Positions 42,243-50,514 of a stretch of DNA of 64,000 bases are shown piece after piece (position 1 is the stretch's first letter; each line of letters starts with the position of its first letter). The stretch comes from Pseudonocardia alaniniphila. Its GTDB lineage: Bacteria; Actinomycetota; Actinomycetes; Mycobacteriales; Pseudonocardiaceae. The DNA is taken from NCBI RefSeq assembly GCF_022524485.1, contig NZ_JAKXMK010000004.1, positions 348,306-412,305 on the forward strand, written 5' to 3'. The position numbers and the translations under genes are program-made. The notes beneath the pieces are model-generated. The model made no database searches. It was not told the origin of the DNA and was given only the letters and a program-made list of their open reading frames with translations.

Positions 42243-43820
42243 TCAGGGGCGGGGCGGGTGCGGCACCGACGCGACATCGCCCGCGGCCTCTGCCGGGGCA
42301 GCGGTGGTGCCCGCGCGGTCTGTGGCAACCGTGCACACGCCGTCCGCAGGAGGGTCGGACGGTGACATGCCGCTGTGTACGACGCGCAGCGGCACCGTCT
42401 GCTCGGGCGCGACGCTCGGCAGGCGCACGATGAACGCGCTACGGCCCGGGACGCTGGCGACCCGCACCGAACCCCCGTGCGCGGCCACCACGGCGTCGAC
42501 GATCGCGAGCCCCAGCCCGCTGCTGCCGTTCGCCCGCGACCTCGACGTGGAGCCGCGCGCGAACCGCTCGAACACGTGGGGCAGCAACTCGGGCGCGATG
42601 CCCGGCCCGTCGTCCACGACCTCCAGCCGGGCGCCGGCGGACTCCACGGCGAGGGCGACGGTCACCGTGGTGCCCTGCGGCGTGTGCGTGCGCGCGTTGG
42701 CGAGCAGGTTGGCGAGCACCTGGGCCAGCCGCAGCGCATCGCCGGGCACGGTCACCGGCTCCTCGGGGAGATCGAGCTGCCAGCGATGCCCGGGGCCTGC
42801 GGCGTGCGCATCGCTCACCGCGTCGACGACGAGCCGCGTCAGGTCGACCTCGCGGCGCTCGAGCGGCCGGCCCGCGTCGAGCCGGGCGAGCAGGAGGAGG
42901 TCCTCGACGAGGGTGGTCATCCGCTCGGATTGGGCGGAGATCCGCACGAGTGCGTATTCGGCGTCGGCCGGTAGCTCCCCTCGCCTGCTCAGCTCCGCGT
43001 AGCCGCGGATCGCGGCGAGCGGGGTGCGTAGCTCGTGGCTCGCGTCGGCGACGAACTGGCGCAGCCGCGTCTCGCTGTCCTGGCGGGCCTCCAGCGCCGC
43101 GCCGACGTGGTCGAGCATGTGGTTCAGGGCCGCCCCGACCTGGCCCACCTCGGTGTGCGGGTCGGTGTCGGGCACCCGCTCCACCAGCGAGACCTCACCG
43201 CGGTCCAGTTGGAGCGTGCTGACCCGCGCCGCGGTGGCCGCCACCCGTTCCAGCGGTTCCAGCTCCCGCCGCACGAGGACGGCGCCGGTGAGACCCGCGC
43301 CCAGCAGCGTCACCGCGGCGACGATCAGCTCGGTGGTGACGAGCCGGGCCACCGTGTCCTGCACAGTGCGTTCGGTGAACCCGGTGACGATCACGTCGCC
43401 GCTCCCACCCGGCAACGCCACGAGACGGTAGACGCCCAGCGGGCCGAGATCGGCGCTGAGCGGTGCGTGGTCCACGGGGACAGCGGCCAGGTCCGGGTAT
43501 TCCTGGGGCGACACCGGCTGCACCCCGCCGTCGCGGGTGAACACCCACGCGGAGAGGACCTGGCCGTGCCGCAGGACGGCGCTCAGGCTGTCGGCAGGGC
43601 GCAGTCCGGGCCGCTCCTCGGCGTCGAGCGGGGGCAGCAGCGTCGAGTCCGAGTCGATGCGGGCGAGCACGCGGCTCGACACGCGCAGGTCGCCGTCGAG
43701 CCGGCTGAGCAGGAAGCCGCGCAGCGTCAGGGCCGTGACCAGTGCGACCACGGCCGACGCGACGGCGAGAAGCAGCAGCAGCGTCGCGACGAGTCGCGTC
43801 CGCAGCGAGCGGCTCCTCAC
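42243..43820 (-). CDS. Sensor histidine kinase
   Basis: This 525-residue two-helix membrane sensor has a first transmembrane segment at about residues 10-35 and an extracytoplasmic sensor at about 36-160. A second membrane helix lies at about 163-183, followed by a HAMP domain, then the HisKA site FVADASHELRTPLAAIRGY with His262. The ATPase domain shows N (LANLLANARTHT), G1 (VVDDGPGIAPEL), F (FERF) and G2 (GSSGLGLAIV) boxes. A disordered 55-residue tail follows. GTG 43820 overlaps the regulator stop. It sits next to the GT39 cluster, as ykoGH sits beside glycosyltransferases in B. subtilis, so envelope stress is a plausible signal. Confidence 0.93.
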   Translation of the reverse strand: MRSRSLRTRLVATLLLLLAVASAVVALVTALTLRGFLLSRLDGDLRVSSRVLARIDSDSTLLPPLDAEERPGLRPADSLSAVLRHGQVLSAWVFTRDGGVQPVSPQEYPDLAAVPVDHAPLSADLGPLGVYRLVALPGGSGDVIVTGFTERTVQDTVARLVTTELIVAAVTLLGAGLTGAVLVRRELEPLERVAATAARVSTLQLDRGEVSLVERVPDTDPHTEVGQVGAALNHMLDHVGAALEARQDSETRLRQFVADASHELRTPLAAIRGYAELSRRGELPADAEYALVRISAQSERMTTLVEDLLLLARLDAGRPLERREVDLTRLVVDAVSDAHAAGPGHRWQLDLPEEPVTVPGDALRLAQVLANLLANARTHTPQGTTVTVALAVESAGARLEVVDDGPGIAPELLPHVFERFARGSTSRSRANGSSGLGLAIVDAVVAAHGGSVRVASVPGRSAFIVRLPSVAPEQTVPLRVVHSGMSPSDPPADGVCTVATDRAGTTAAPAEAAGDVASVPHPPRP

Positions 43821-44557
43821 CCCCCGGCCGCCGGTTTGAGCACGTAGCCCGCGCCCCGGACGGTGTGGATCATGGGTGTACGGCCGGCGTCGATCTTCTT
43901 GCGCAGGTAGGAGACGTACAGCTCGACGACGTTGGACTGGCCGCCGAAGTCGTAGTTCCACACCCTGTCGAGTATCTGCCCCTTGGACAGCACGCGCTTG
44001 GGGTTGCGCATGAGGTATCGCAGCAGCTCGAACTCGGTGGCCGTCAGCTCCACGGGGGCATCGCCCCGGCGCACCTCGTGGCTGTCCTCGTCCAGCACGA
44101 GGTCGCCCACGATGAGCTCGGAGCCTTGCCGGGCCGCAGCCATGCCGGAGCGGCGCAGCAGCCCGCGCAGCCGGGCGACCAGCTCCTCCAGGCTGAACGG
44201 CTTCGTGACGTAGTCGTCGCCGCCCGCCGTGAGCCCGGCGATCCGGTCCTCCACGGCGTCCTTGGCGGTGAGGAACAGCACGGGGACGTCGGGGGTCTCC
44301 GCACGCATGCGGCGCAACACCTCGAGGCCGTCGAAATCGGGCAGCATCACGTCGAGGACGACGGCGTCGGGCCGGAACTCCCGCGCGGCCCGGACGGCCG
44401 ACGTGCCGTCGGCCGCGGCGCGCACGTCCCATCCCTCGTACCGCAGAGCCATCGACAGCAGATCGGACAAGGAGGCCTCATCGTCGACGACCAGGATCCG
44501 GATCGGGCTGCCATCGGCCCGCCGCAACGCCGTGGCCTGGTCCCTCATCGTCGACAT
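43817..44557 (-). CDS. OmpR-family response regulator
   Basis: This 246-residue regulator has a receiver domain (about residues 20-135) with acidic pocket VVDDE, phospho-acceptor Asp69 in VVLDVMLPDFDG and Lys in VTKPFS. A winged-helix effector domain follows (about residues 150-240) with ELTATEFELLRYLMRNPKRV and the final HTVRGAGYVL. It overlaps the sensor gene by four bases, so the pair is a co-transcribed two-component system. The likely targets are the GT39 genes just downstream, which is an inference from position. Confidence 0.94.
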   Translation of the reverse strand: MSTMRDQATALRRADGSPIRILVVDDEASLSDLLSMALRYEGWDVRAAADGTSAVRAAREFRPDAVVLDVMLPDFDGLEVLRRMRAETPDVPVLFLTAKDAVEDRIAGLTAGGDDYVTKPFSLEELVARLRGLLRRSGMAAARQGSELIVGDLVLDEDSHEVRRGDAPVELTATEFELLRYLMRNPKRVLSKGQILDRVWNYDFGGQSNVVELYVSYLRKKIDAGRTPMIHTVRGAGYVLKPAAGG

Positions 44558-44691
44558 GCTAACCAGCGTCGCGCGCAGGACTGTGCCGTCGATGAGCGAA
44601 ACCTGTGCGCCCGCTGTGGAACCGCCGGACTCACCGCGTCGTCCAAGTGCCCATCGATCAAGTGCAGCCGACCGTACCCGAGGGGAACGAG

Positions 44692-45381
44692 ATGGACGTG
44701 TTCGAGGGATGGCCCGCCGATGCCACGGTGTTCCTGGCCGAGATCGCCGCCGACAACAATCGCGAGTTCTGGACCGCGCAGCGCCACCGCCACGCCGCAG
44801 CGGTGCAGGCGCCGATGCTGGCCCTCGCCGCCGAGCTGGCCCCCGAGTTCGGGCCGGTGCGTGTGCTGCGGCCTGCCGTCAACAGGCGGTTCCGGCCCGA
44901 CGCCCCGCCGTACCGCACCGATACCGGCGGGGTGACCACCACCTCCGGGGGGTCGGCTCTCGCCGTGGTGCTGTCGGCGTCGGCGCTGTCGGTCACAGCG
45001 GGCCACTGGTCGTTCGACACCGGTCAGCTCCGGCGGTACCGGGCAGCGGTCGACGGGCCGGCGGGGGAGGAGCTCACCGCACTGCTCGCCGGGCTCGACG
45101 CTCTCGTGCCCGATCCGGGACGCCCGCTCACCGGGACACCGCGCGGCTTCGGCGCCGAGCACCCCCGCATCGCGCTGCTGCGCAGGCGCGGCTTGCAGCT
45201 CACGTGTTCCCGGCCCGCGGGCGAGTGGCTCGCCACGCGCCAACCGCTGGAGTGGGTACGTGCCACATGGCGCTCGGCCTCCCCGGTCCTCGCCTGGCTC
45301 GATGCGCACGTGGGCGCCGCCGAGCCGGTGCAGCGACCTCGGCAGGCGACCGAAACGCCGGTGGTGCCGCTGCCGTCCTGA
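44692..45381 (+). CDS. DUF2461 family protein
   Basis: This 229-residue protein belongs to DUF2461. Family segments seen are FLAEIAADNNREFWTAQRHR near the N-terminus, RRFRPDAPPYRTD near residue 62 and SFDTGQLRRYRAAVDG near residue 103. ATG 44692 has AGGGG ahead and gives the family's usual start. No biochemical function is established for the family. It is divergent from the response regulator and stands alone. Confidence 0.82.
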   Translation: MDVFEGWPADATVFLAEIAADNNREFWTAQRHRHAAAVQAPMLALAAELAPEFGPVRVLRPAVNRRFRPDAPPYRTDTGGVTTTSGGSALAVVLSASALSVTAGHWSFDTGQLRRYRAAVDGPAGEELTALLAGLDALVPDPGRPLTGTPRGFGAEHPRIALLRRRGLQLTCSRPAGEWLATRQPLEWVRATWRSASPVLAWLDAHVGAAEPVQRPRQATETPVVPLPS

Positions 45382-45430
45382 CCTCCGTCTCGACGACTGC
45401 AGTTCATCTGCTGACCGGCGCCGGAAAGGG

Positions 45431-46174
45431 TCAGCGGGCGCGCCAGTAGCCCGTGGCGTAGACGCGGCGCCGGTCCAGGCCGCGCTCGTCGAGCAGGTGC
45501 TTGCGCAGGTCGCGCACGCAGGCCGACTCACCGGAGAGCCATGCCTGCCCGGCGCCGGTGGGGAACTGCGCGGCCTGCACCACCTCGCTGAGCGGGCTGC
45601 CGGGCTCGCGGTCGCCGCGGTGCACCCACCGCACCGTGGCCGCTCCCGGCAGCTGCTGCTCCTCGCCGGCGTCGGCCACCTCCAGGAAGGCGATGGCCGG
45701 CACCCCGGCGGGCAGGGCGTCCAGCACGGTGGCCACCGCCGGGAGAGCCGTCTCGTCGCCGATCACCAGGTGGTAGTCCGCCGCAGGGTCCGGCTCGTAG
45801 CGGCCGCCGGGCTCCGACACACCCACCCACGAGCCCGGGCTCGCCTCCCGTGCCCACGCGGCGGCGGGTCCGTGGCCCTCGTGCAGCACGAAGTCGACGT
45901 CCAGTTCGCCCACACCGGCGTCGAAGCGCCGCACGGTGTAGGTGCGGATCACCGGCCGGGGCTCCCCGGCAGGCCACACCGGTCCGCCCGACGTCGCCCG
46001 TGGCACCGCCGGCCGGTCCTGCCCCGGCACGGGGAAGAACATCTTGATGCGGCGGTCGGGTCCCTCGCCGGCGAATCCGGCGAGCTCCGATCCGGCGAGG
46101 GTCACGCGGACCATCCGCGGGGTGATCCGCTCGCTGCGCTGCACCTGCAGCAGCCGGGGTGCCGTCGTCGTCAT
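45431..46174 (-). CDS. Siderophore-interacting protein (ferric-siderophore reductase)
   Basis: This 247-residue flavoprotein is of the SIP/ViuB family, which reduces iron(III)-siderophores in the cytoplasm to release iron. An N-terminal FAD-binding barrel carries IRTYTVRRFD, the flavin motif RxYTxR. The C-terminal NAD(P)H half has HLVIGDETALPAVATVLDAL and ends in the SIP tail ATGYWRAR. ATG 46174 overlaps the stop of the TetR gene by four bases, so the regulator and reductase are one transcript. No Fur/IdeR-type box was evident upstream. Confidence 0.92.
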   Translation of the reverse strand: MTTTAPRLLQVQRSERITPRMVRVTLAGSELAGFAGEGPDRRIKMFFPVPGQDRPAVPRATSGGPVWPAGEPRPVIRTYTVRRFDAGVGELDVDFVLHEGHGPAAAWAREASPGSWVGVSEPGGRYEPDPAADYHLVIGDETALPAVATVLDALPAGVPAIAFLEVADAGEEQQLPGAATVRWVHRGDREPGSPLSEVVQAAQFPTGAGQAWLSGESACVRDLRKHLLDERGLDRRRVYATGYWRAR

Positions 46175-46803
46175 CGAGACGATTGTGCCGGTGTGCTCCC
46201 CACGGCGGACAGGCCCGTCCAGACCAGGTCCATCAGGTACCCCGTCGCCTGCTCGCTGGTGACCGTCCGCTCGCTCCCGCGCCACAGCGCGAGCCGCTCG
46301 CACGCTCCGACGATCACCTGCGCCCACCCGGCCAGCCGCTGCGGTTCGGCGTCGGGCGCCTGGGCGGCGAGCAGGGCGGCGATGAAATCCGTCTGCTGGG
46401 CTCTGATGCCTTCGAGGGCCTCGCCCGCCACGGTCGACTCCGAGTAGAGAAGGGTCCATGCCGGCTCGCGTCGCTCCAGGTACTCGAAGAACGCCAGGGT
46501 GCCGCGCCGCAGCATCTCCTCCGGCCCGTGCGCCGACGCCGCAGCCGCCGTGGTCACCTCGAGCAGCTCGGCGCGGGCCCGGGCGATACACGCGAGCAGC
46601 AGGCCTTCCTTGGAGCCGAAGTGGGCGTACAGCACGGGCTTCGTCACGCCCACCCGCTCGGCCACCACATCCATGGATGCCGCCTGGTAACCGCGTTCGC
46701 CGAACACCGCCACGGCCGCGTCCAGGATCTGCCGCTCGCGCTCGGCGCGGCTCACCCGGCGGCGGGGCCTGCTGGGGTCCACGGGGTCCACTATCGCAGG
46801 CAA
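46171..46803 (-). CDS. TetR family transcriptional regulator
   Basis: This protein of about 210 residues has an N-terminal TetR HTH (ERQILDAAVAVFGERGYQAA then MDVVAERVGVTKPVLYAHFG, about residues 22-66) and a helical ligand domain. The start is unclear: TTG 46803, GTG 46791 and GTG 46782 are all in frame; the last two give a more usual length. It is divergent from the flavin monooxygenase, with 68-80 bp between them containing short palindromes. This is the common layout in which a TetR repressor controls a neighbouring monooxygenase. Confidence 0.88.
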   Translation of the reverse strand: MPAIVDPVDPSRPRRRVSRAERERQILDAAVAVFGERGYQAASMDVVAERVGVTKPVLYAHFGSKEGLLLACIARARAELLEVTTAAAASAHGPEEMLRRGTLAFFEYLERREPAWTLLYSESTVAGEALEGIRAQQTDFIAALLAAQAPDAEPQRLAGWAQVIVGACERLALWRGSERTVTSEQATGYLMDLVWTGLSAVGSTPAQSSR

Positions 46804-46810
46804 CTGAAAC

Positions 46811-46840
46811 CTACCGCCAGTAACTTACCCGTGGTAACTT
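46811..46840. promoter_or_regulatory. Palindromic candidate operator between TetR and monooxygenase genes
   Basis: Three overlapping palindromes occur here: TACCGCCAGTA (46812-46822), GTAA-c-TTAC (46820-46828) and TTACC-cgt-GGTAA (46825-46837). They lie in the short divergent region, where a TetR repressor of both genes would bind. Which one is the operator cannot be told from sequence alone. Confidence 0.5.
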
Positions 46841-46871
46841 CGCCCGAGTACCCACTACGGGAGGAGCGGGG

Positions 46872-48353
46872 ATGAGCCAGCCCACCCCGGACGTCGCCGG
46901 TGAGGCCGTGGACGTCGCCATCGTCGGCAGCGGGTTCGCCGGCCTCGGCGCCGCCGTCCGGCTCGCGCAGACGGGCCGCAACGACTTCATCGTCCTGGAG
47001 AAGGGCGAGAGCCTCGGCGGCACCTGGCGCGACAACACGTATCCGGGCTGCGCGTGCGACGTCCAGTCGCATCTGTACTCGTTCTCCTTCGCCCCCAACC
47101 CCGGCTGGAGCCGCCTCTACGCGCGGCAGCCCGAGATCCGGGCCTACCTCGAAGACATCGCCGAGCGGTTCGGCCTGCGCGCGCGCATCCGGTTCCGCGC
47201 CACGGTCGTCGCCGCGGAGTGGAGCGGCCGACACTGGACCGTGCGGCTGGCGGACGGCAGCAGCCTCACCGCCCGTGTGCTGGTCTGGGGCACGGGCGCA
47301 CTGCACGAGCCGTCGATGCCCGACATCCCCGGGCTCGACGGGTTCGCCGGCACGACCTTCCACTCCGCACGCTGGGACCACGACCACGACCTGCGCGGCA
47401 AGCGCGTCGCCGTGATCGGCACGGGCGCGAGCGCCGCCCAGTTCGTGCCGGCCATCCAGCCGCAGGTCGCAGGGCTCACGCTCTTCCAGCGCACCGCGCC
47501 GTGGGTGCTGCCGAAGCCCGACCGGCAGGTGCGCCCGCTGTGGCAGCGCATCTATCGGGCCGCGCCCGCCGTCCAGAAGCTCTCGCGGGCACTCATCTAC
47601 GCGCGCAACGAGAGCCTGCTCACTGGCTTCCTCAAGCCGAAGCGGATGGCGCTGGTCGAGAAGTTCGCTCGCGCCTACCTCGCGCGGACGTTCGCCGACC
47701 GCCCCGACCTAGAGGCCAAGCTCACGCCGGACTTCACCATCGGCTGCAAGCGCATCCTGCTCTCCAGCGACTACTACCCGGCCTTGACCAGGCCCAACGT
47801 CGAGCTCGTCACGGAGAAGGTCGTGCGGGTCACGCCCACCGCCGTCGTCACGGCCGACGGCGTCGAGCACGAGGTCGACACGATCGTCTTCGGCACCGGG
47901 TTCAAGGTTGCCGACGGCCTCGGGAGCTCGGTCCGCATCGTCGGCCGCGACGGGCTGGAACTCGCCGACGTCTGGCGCAGCGGCCGCGAGGGGTTCCTGG
48001 GCACCACGGTGTCCGGTTTCCCCAACCTCTTCACGATGACCGGTCCCAACACCGGCCTCGGTCACACATCGATGATCTACATGATCGAGTCGCAGCTGAA
48101 CTACCTGCTCGACGCTTTGCGGCTCCTGGACGAGAACGCCGCGGTGGCCATCGACACCCGCCGCGACCGGCAGGACGGCTTCAACGCCACGGTCCAGCGC
48201 AGGTTCGCAGGCTCCGTGTGGACGGAGGGCGGGTGCGCCAGCTGGTACCTCGACGCGCACGGAAAGAACCGCGTGCTCTGGCCGCGGCACACGTTCGCCT
48301 TCCGCCGCCGCACCCGCAAGGTCCACCCGTCCGACCACGAACTGCTGACCTGA
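46872..48353 (+). CDS. Flavin-containing Baeyer-Villiger-type monooxygenase
   Basis: This 493-residue enzyme has an FAD Rossmann motif VGSGFAGLGAAVRL near residue 17 and an NADPH motif VIGTGASAAQFVPAI near residue 181. Between them lies FAGTTFHSARWD at about residues 158-169. That is the type I Baeyer-Villiger fingerprint FxGxxxHxxxW(P/D). It probably inserts oxygen into a ketone using NADPH and O2. A good ribosome site (GGGAGGAG) precedes ATG 46872. Divergence from a TetR gene suggests induction by its substrate. Ring or steroid-like ketones are typical, but the substrate is unknown. Confidence 0.92.
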   Translation: MSQPTPDVAGEAVDVAIVGSGFAGLGAAVRLAQTGRNDFIVLEKGESLGGTWRDNTYPGCACDVQSHLYSFSFAPNPGWSRLYARQPEIRAYLEDIAERFGLRARIRFRATVVAAEWSGRHWTVRLADGSSLTARVLVWGTGALHEPSMPDIPGLDGFAGTTFHSARWDHDHDLRGKRVAVIGTGASAAQFVPAIQPQVAGLTLFQRTAPWVLPKPDRQVRPLWQRIYRAAPAVQKLSRALIYARNESLLTGFLKPKRMALVEKFARAYLARTFADRPDLEAKLTPDFTIGCKRILLSSDYYPALTRPNVELVTEKVVRVTPTAVVTADGVEHEVDTIVFGTGFKVADGLGSSVRIVGRDGLELADVWRSGREGFLGTTVSGFPNLFTMTGPNTGLGHTSMIYMIESQLNYLLDALRLLDENAAVAIDTRRDRQDGFNATVQRRFAGSVWTEGGCASWYLDAHGKNRVLWPRHTFAFRRRTRKVHPSDHELLT

Positions 48354-48417
48354 CGCCGTGAGCCGCCCGCTTCGCGCCCGGGAGGGCCGCCGCGGCGCCG
48401 GGCTTAGGGTCGGAGCC

Positions 48418-49377
48418 GTGCTCGATCCCGCCGTGTACGCCATCCCCATGACCGCCCGGTTCCGCGGCATCACCGTGCGGGAGGGGATGTTGCTGCACGG
48501 GCCCGCGGGCTGGGGCGAGTTCTGCCCGTTCGCCGAGTACGACGACGCCGAGTCGGCAGCGTGGCTCGCCGCCGCCGTCGAGGCCGCTGACGAGGGCTGG
48601 CCGGAGCCCGTCCGCGACCGGGTGCCGGTGAACTGCATCGTCCCGGCCGTCGGGCCGGAGCGCGCACAGGAGATCGTCCGGGCGTCGGGCTGCTCCACAG
48701 CGAAGGTCAAGGTCGCCGACGCGCCCGGCTCGCTGCCGGACGACCTGGAGCGCGTGGCCGCTGTCCGCGACGCACTCGGCCACGGCGGTGCGGTGCGTGT
48801 GGACGCCAACGCGCGCTGGGACGTCGACGAGGCCGTCGTCGCCATCCGGGCCCTGGACCGTGCGGCGGGCGGGCTGCAGTACGTCGAGCAGCCGTGCCGG
48901 ACGATCGAGGAGCTCGCCGCGGTGCGCCGTCAGGTCGACGTGCGGATCGCTGCTGACGAGTCGATCCGCCGTGCTGAGGACCCGCTGCGGGTGGCGGTCG
49001 CCGGCGCGGCCGACATCGCCGTGCTGAAATGCGCTCCCCTCGGCGGGGTACGCCGTGCGCTCGCCGTAGCGGAGGCGTGCGGGCTGCCGTGCGTGGTCTC
49101 GTCCGCGCTGGAGACGAGCGTCGGGCTGGCGGCGGAGCTCGCGTTGGCCGGTGCCCTGCCCGACCTGGACCTCGCCTGCGGGTTCGGCACCGGCGCGCTG
49201 CTCACGGCCGACGTGGTGGCCACCCCGCTGGTGCCGAAGGAGGGCTGGCTAGCAGTCCCCCGCAAGGCCCCCGAGCCGGTGAACCGAGCCGCGGTAGCAG
49301 CACCCCGGGACCGCGCGAAATGGTGGCAAGCCCGCCTAACGCGCGTATCAGCCCTCAAGGGCGTTGTGGAGCCGTAG
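48418..49377 (+). CDS. menC: o-Succinylbenzoate synthase
   Basis: This 319-residue enolase-superfamily enzyme dehydrates SHCHC to o-succinylbenzoate in menaquinone synthesis. Catalytic features are in place: acid/base lysine in CSTAKVKVAD near residue 95, metal ligands Asp in GAVRVDANARW near 124, Glu in QYVEQPCRTI near 153 and Asp/Glu in RIAADESI near 180. The opposing lysine is in AVLKCAPLGG near 204. The start is GTG 48418; the longer frame lacks family similarity. No other men gene is adjacent, so the pathway is dispersed in this genome, or the enzyme is a related racemase. Confidence 0.88.
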   Translation: MLDPAVYAIPMTARFRGITVREGMLLHGPAGWGEFCPFAEYDDAESAAWLAAAVEAADEGWPEPVRDRVPVNCIVPAVGPERAQEIVRASGCSTAKVKVADAPGSLPDDLERVAAVRDALGHGGAVRVDANARWDVDEAVVAIRALDRAAGGLQYVEQPCRTIEELAAVRRQVDVRIAADESIRRAEDPLRVAVAGAADIAVLKCAPLGGVRRALAVAEACGLPCVVSSALETSVGLAAELALAGALPDLDLACGFGTGALLTADVVATPLVPKEGWLAVPRKAPEPVNRAAVAAPRDRAKWWQARLTRVSALKGVVEP

Positions 49378-49450
49378 AGCTGCTGTTCGGGCCCCGCTGA
49401 CATCACTACGGCTCCCAAGTGCGGATGGGGTGGGAGAGGAGAGGGTGGGT

Positions 49451-50401
49451 GTGGGCGTTCTTGTGGTCGGGGCTGGGATTGCTGGCGTTGCTTGCGGTCA
49501 TGCGCTCAGTGCGGCCGGTGTGCCTGTGCGGGTGCTGGAGCGCTCCGGGGCCGTTGGGGGGCGGATGGGCGGCCGGGTGATCCACGGGCGGCCCGTCGAC
49601 ATGGGTGCGGCCTACTTCACCGTGCGGGACGCGGAGTTCGCCGAGGTCGTCGAGCGCTGGCGGGCGGCAGGGCTCGCGCGGCCGTGGACGTCCGAGCTCG
49701 CCGTGCTGGGCGACGGACGCCGCGGCCGCTCGCCCGGACCGATGCGCTGGGCCGCACCGGGAGGCCTGGCGAGCCTCGTGGCGGATCTGGCGGCGGGGCT
49801 GACCATCGAGTTGGGGCACGAGATCCGTCACGTCGGGCACGGACCCGAGGTGGACGGCACACCCGCCGACGTCGTGGTGCTCGCGATGCCCGACCCGGAG
49901 GCGTTGCGCCTCGTGGACCCTGCCTCGTCCGCCACCGCGGAACTGGTCGGTCGCGAGTGGCGGCCGGTGATCACCGTCGTGGCCGGCTGGTCGTCGCGGG
50001 AATGGCCCGAGATGAGCGCCGCGTTCGTCAACGATCATCCGGTGCTGTCCCTGATCGCCGACGACGGCGACCGGCGCGGTGACGGGGCTCCGGTGCTCGT
50101 CGCGCACACCACCGCCGACGTCGCCCGCGCGCACGAGGCGGATCCCGCCGGTGCCGTCGGTCCGGCGGTCGAGGCCATCCGGGAGTTGCTGGACGTCCGC
50201 ACGCCGCCGTTGTGGACCGTCGCCCACCAATGGCGTCACGCCGCTCCCGCCGCCGATCGCGACCGTCCGTTCCACCTCGGTGACGACGGAATCGCGCTCG
50301 CCGGGGACAGCTGGGGCAGCTCGCGGGTGGAGACGGCCTGGCGATCCGGGACGTTGCTGGGCCGAGCGGTGGCGGCGCGCCTCGGCGCTCACCGGAGCTG
50401 A
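49451..50401 (+). CDS. FAD-dependent amine oxidase / renalase-like protein
   Basis: This flavoprotein of 316 residues starts with VLVVGAGIAGVACGHALSAA (FAD Rossmann), LERSGAVGGRMGGRV and DMGAAYFTVRD, which together match the renalase/NAD(P)/FAD-dependent oxidoreductase family. The C-terminal IALAGDSWGSSRVETAWRSG is the closing FAD motif. GTG 49451 is six bases after a GAGG; GTG 49445 is equally in frame. Substrate unknown. It follows menC in the same direction with 73 bp between. Confidence 0.85.
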   Translation: MGVLVVGAGIAGVACGHALSAAGVPVRVLERSGAVGGRMGGRVIHGRPVDMGAAYFTVRDAEFAEVVERWRAAGLARPWTSELAVLGDGRRGRSPGPMRWAAPGGLASLVADLAAGLTIELGHEIRHVGHGPEVDGTPADVVVLAMPDPEALRLVDPASSATAELVGREWRPVITVVAGWSSREWPEMSAAFVNDHPVLSLIADDGDRRGDGAPVLVAHTTADVARAHEADPAGAVGPAVEAIRELLDVRTPPLWTVAHQWRHAAPAADRDRPFHLGDDGIALAGDSWGSSRVETAWRSGTLLGRAVAARLGAHRS

Positions 50402-50514
50402 TCCGGAGATCGGCCGGATCACGGGCCGTCCGGCAGGCGCCGATCTCCCGCCGCTCTCGCCGTTGATCGGCTCCGGGAGGCGCGTTTCCACGCAGGGTTG
50501 GCTAGCGTCACGCC

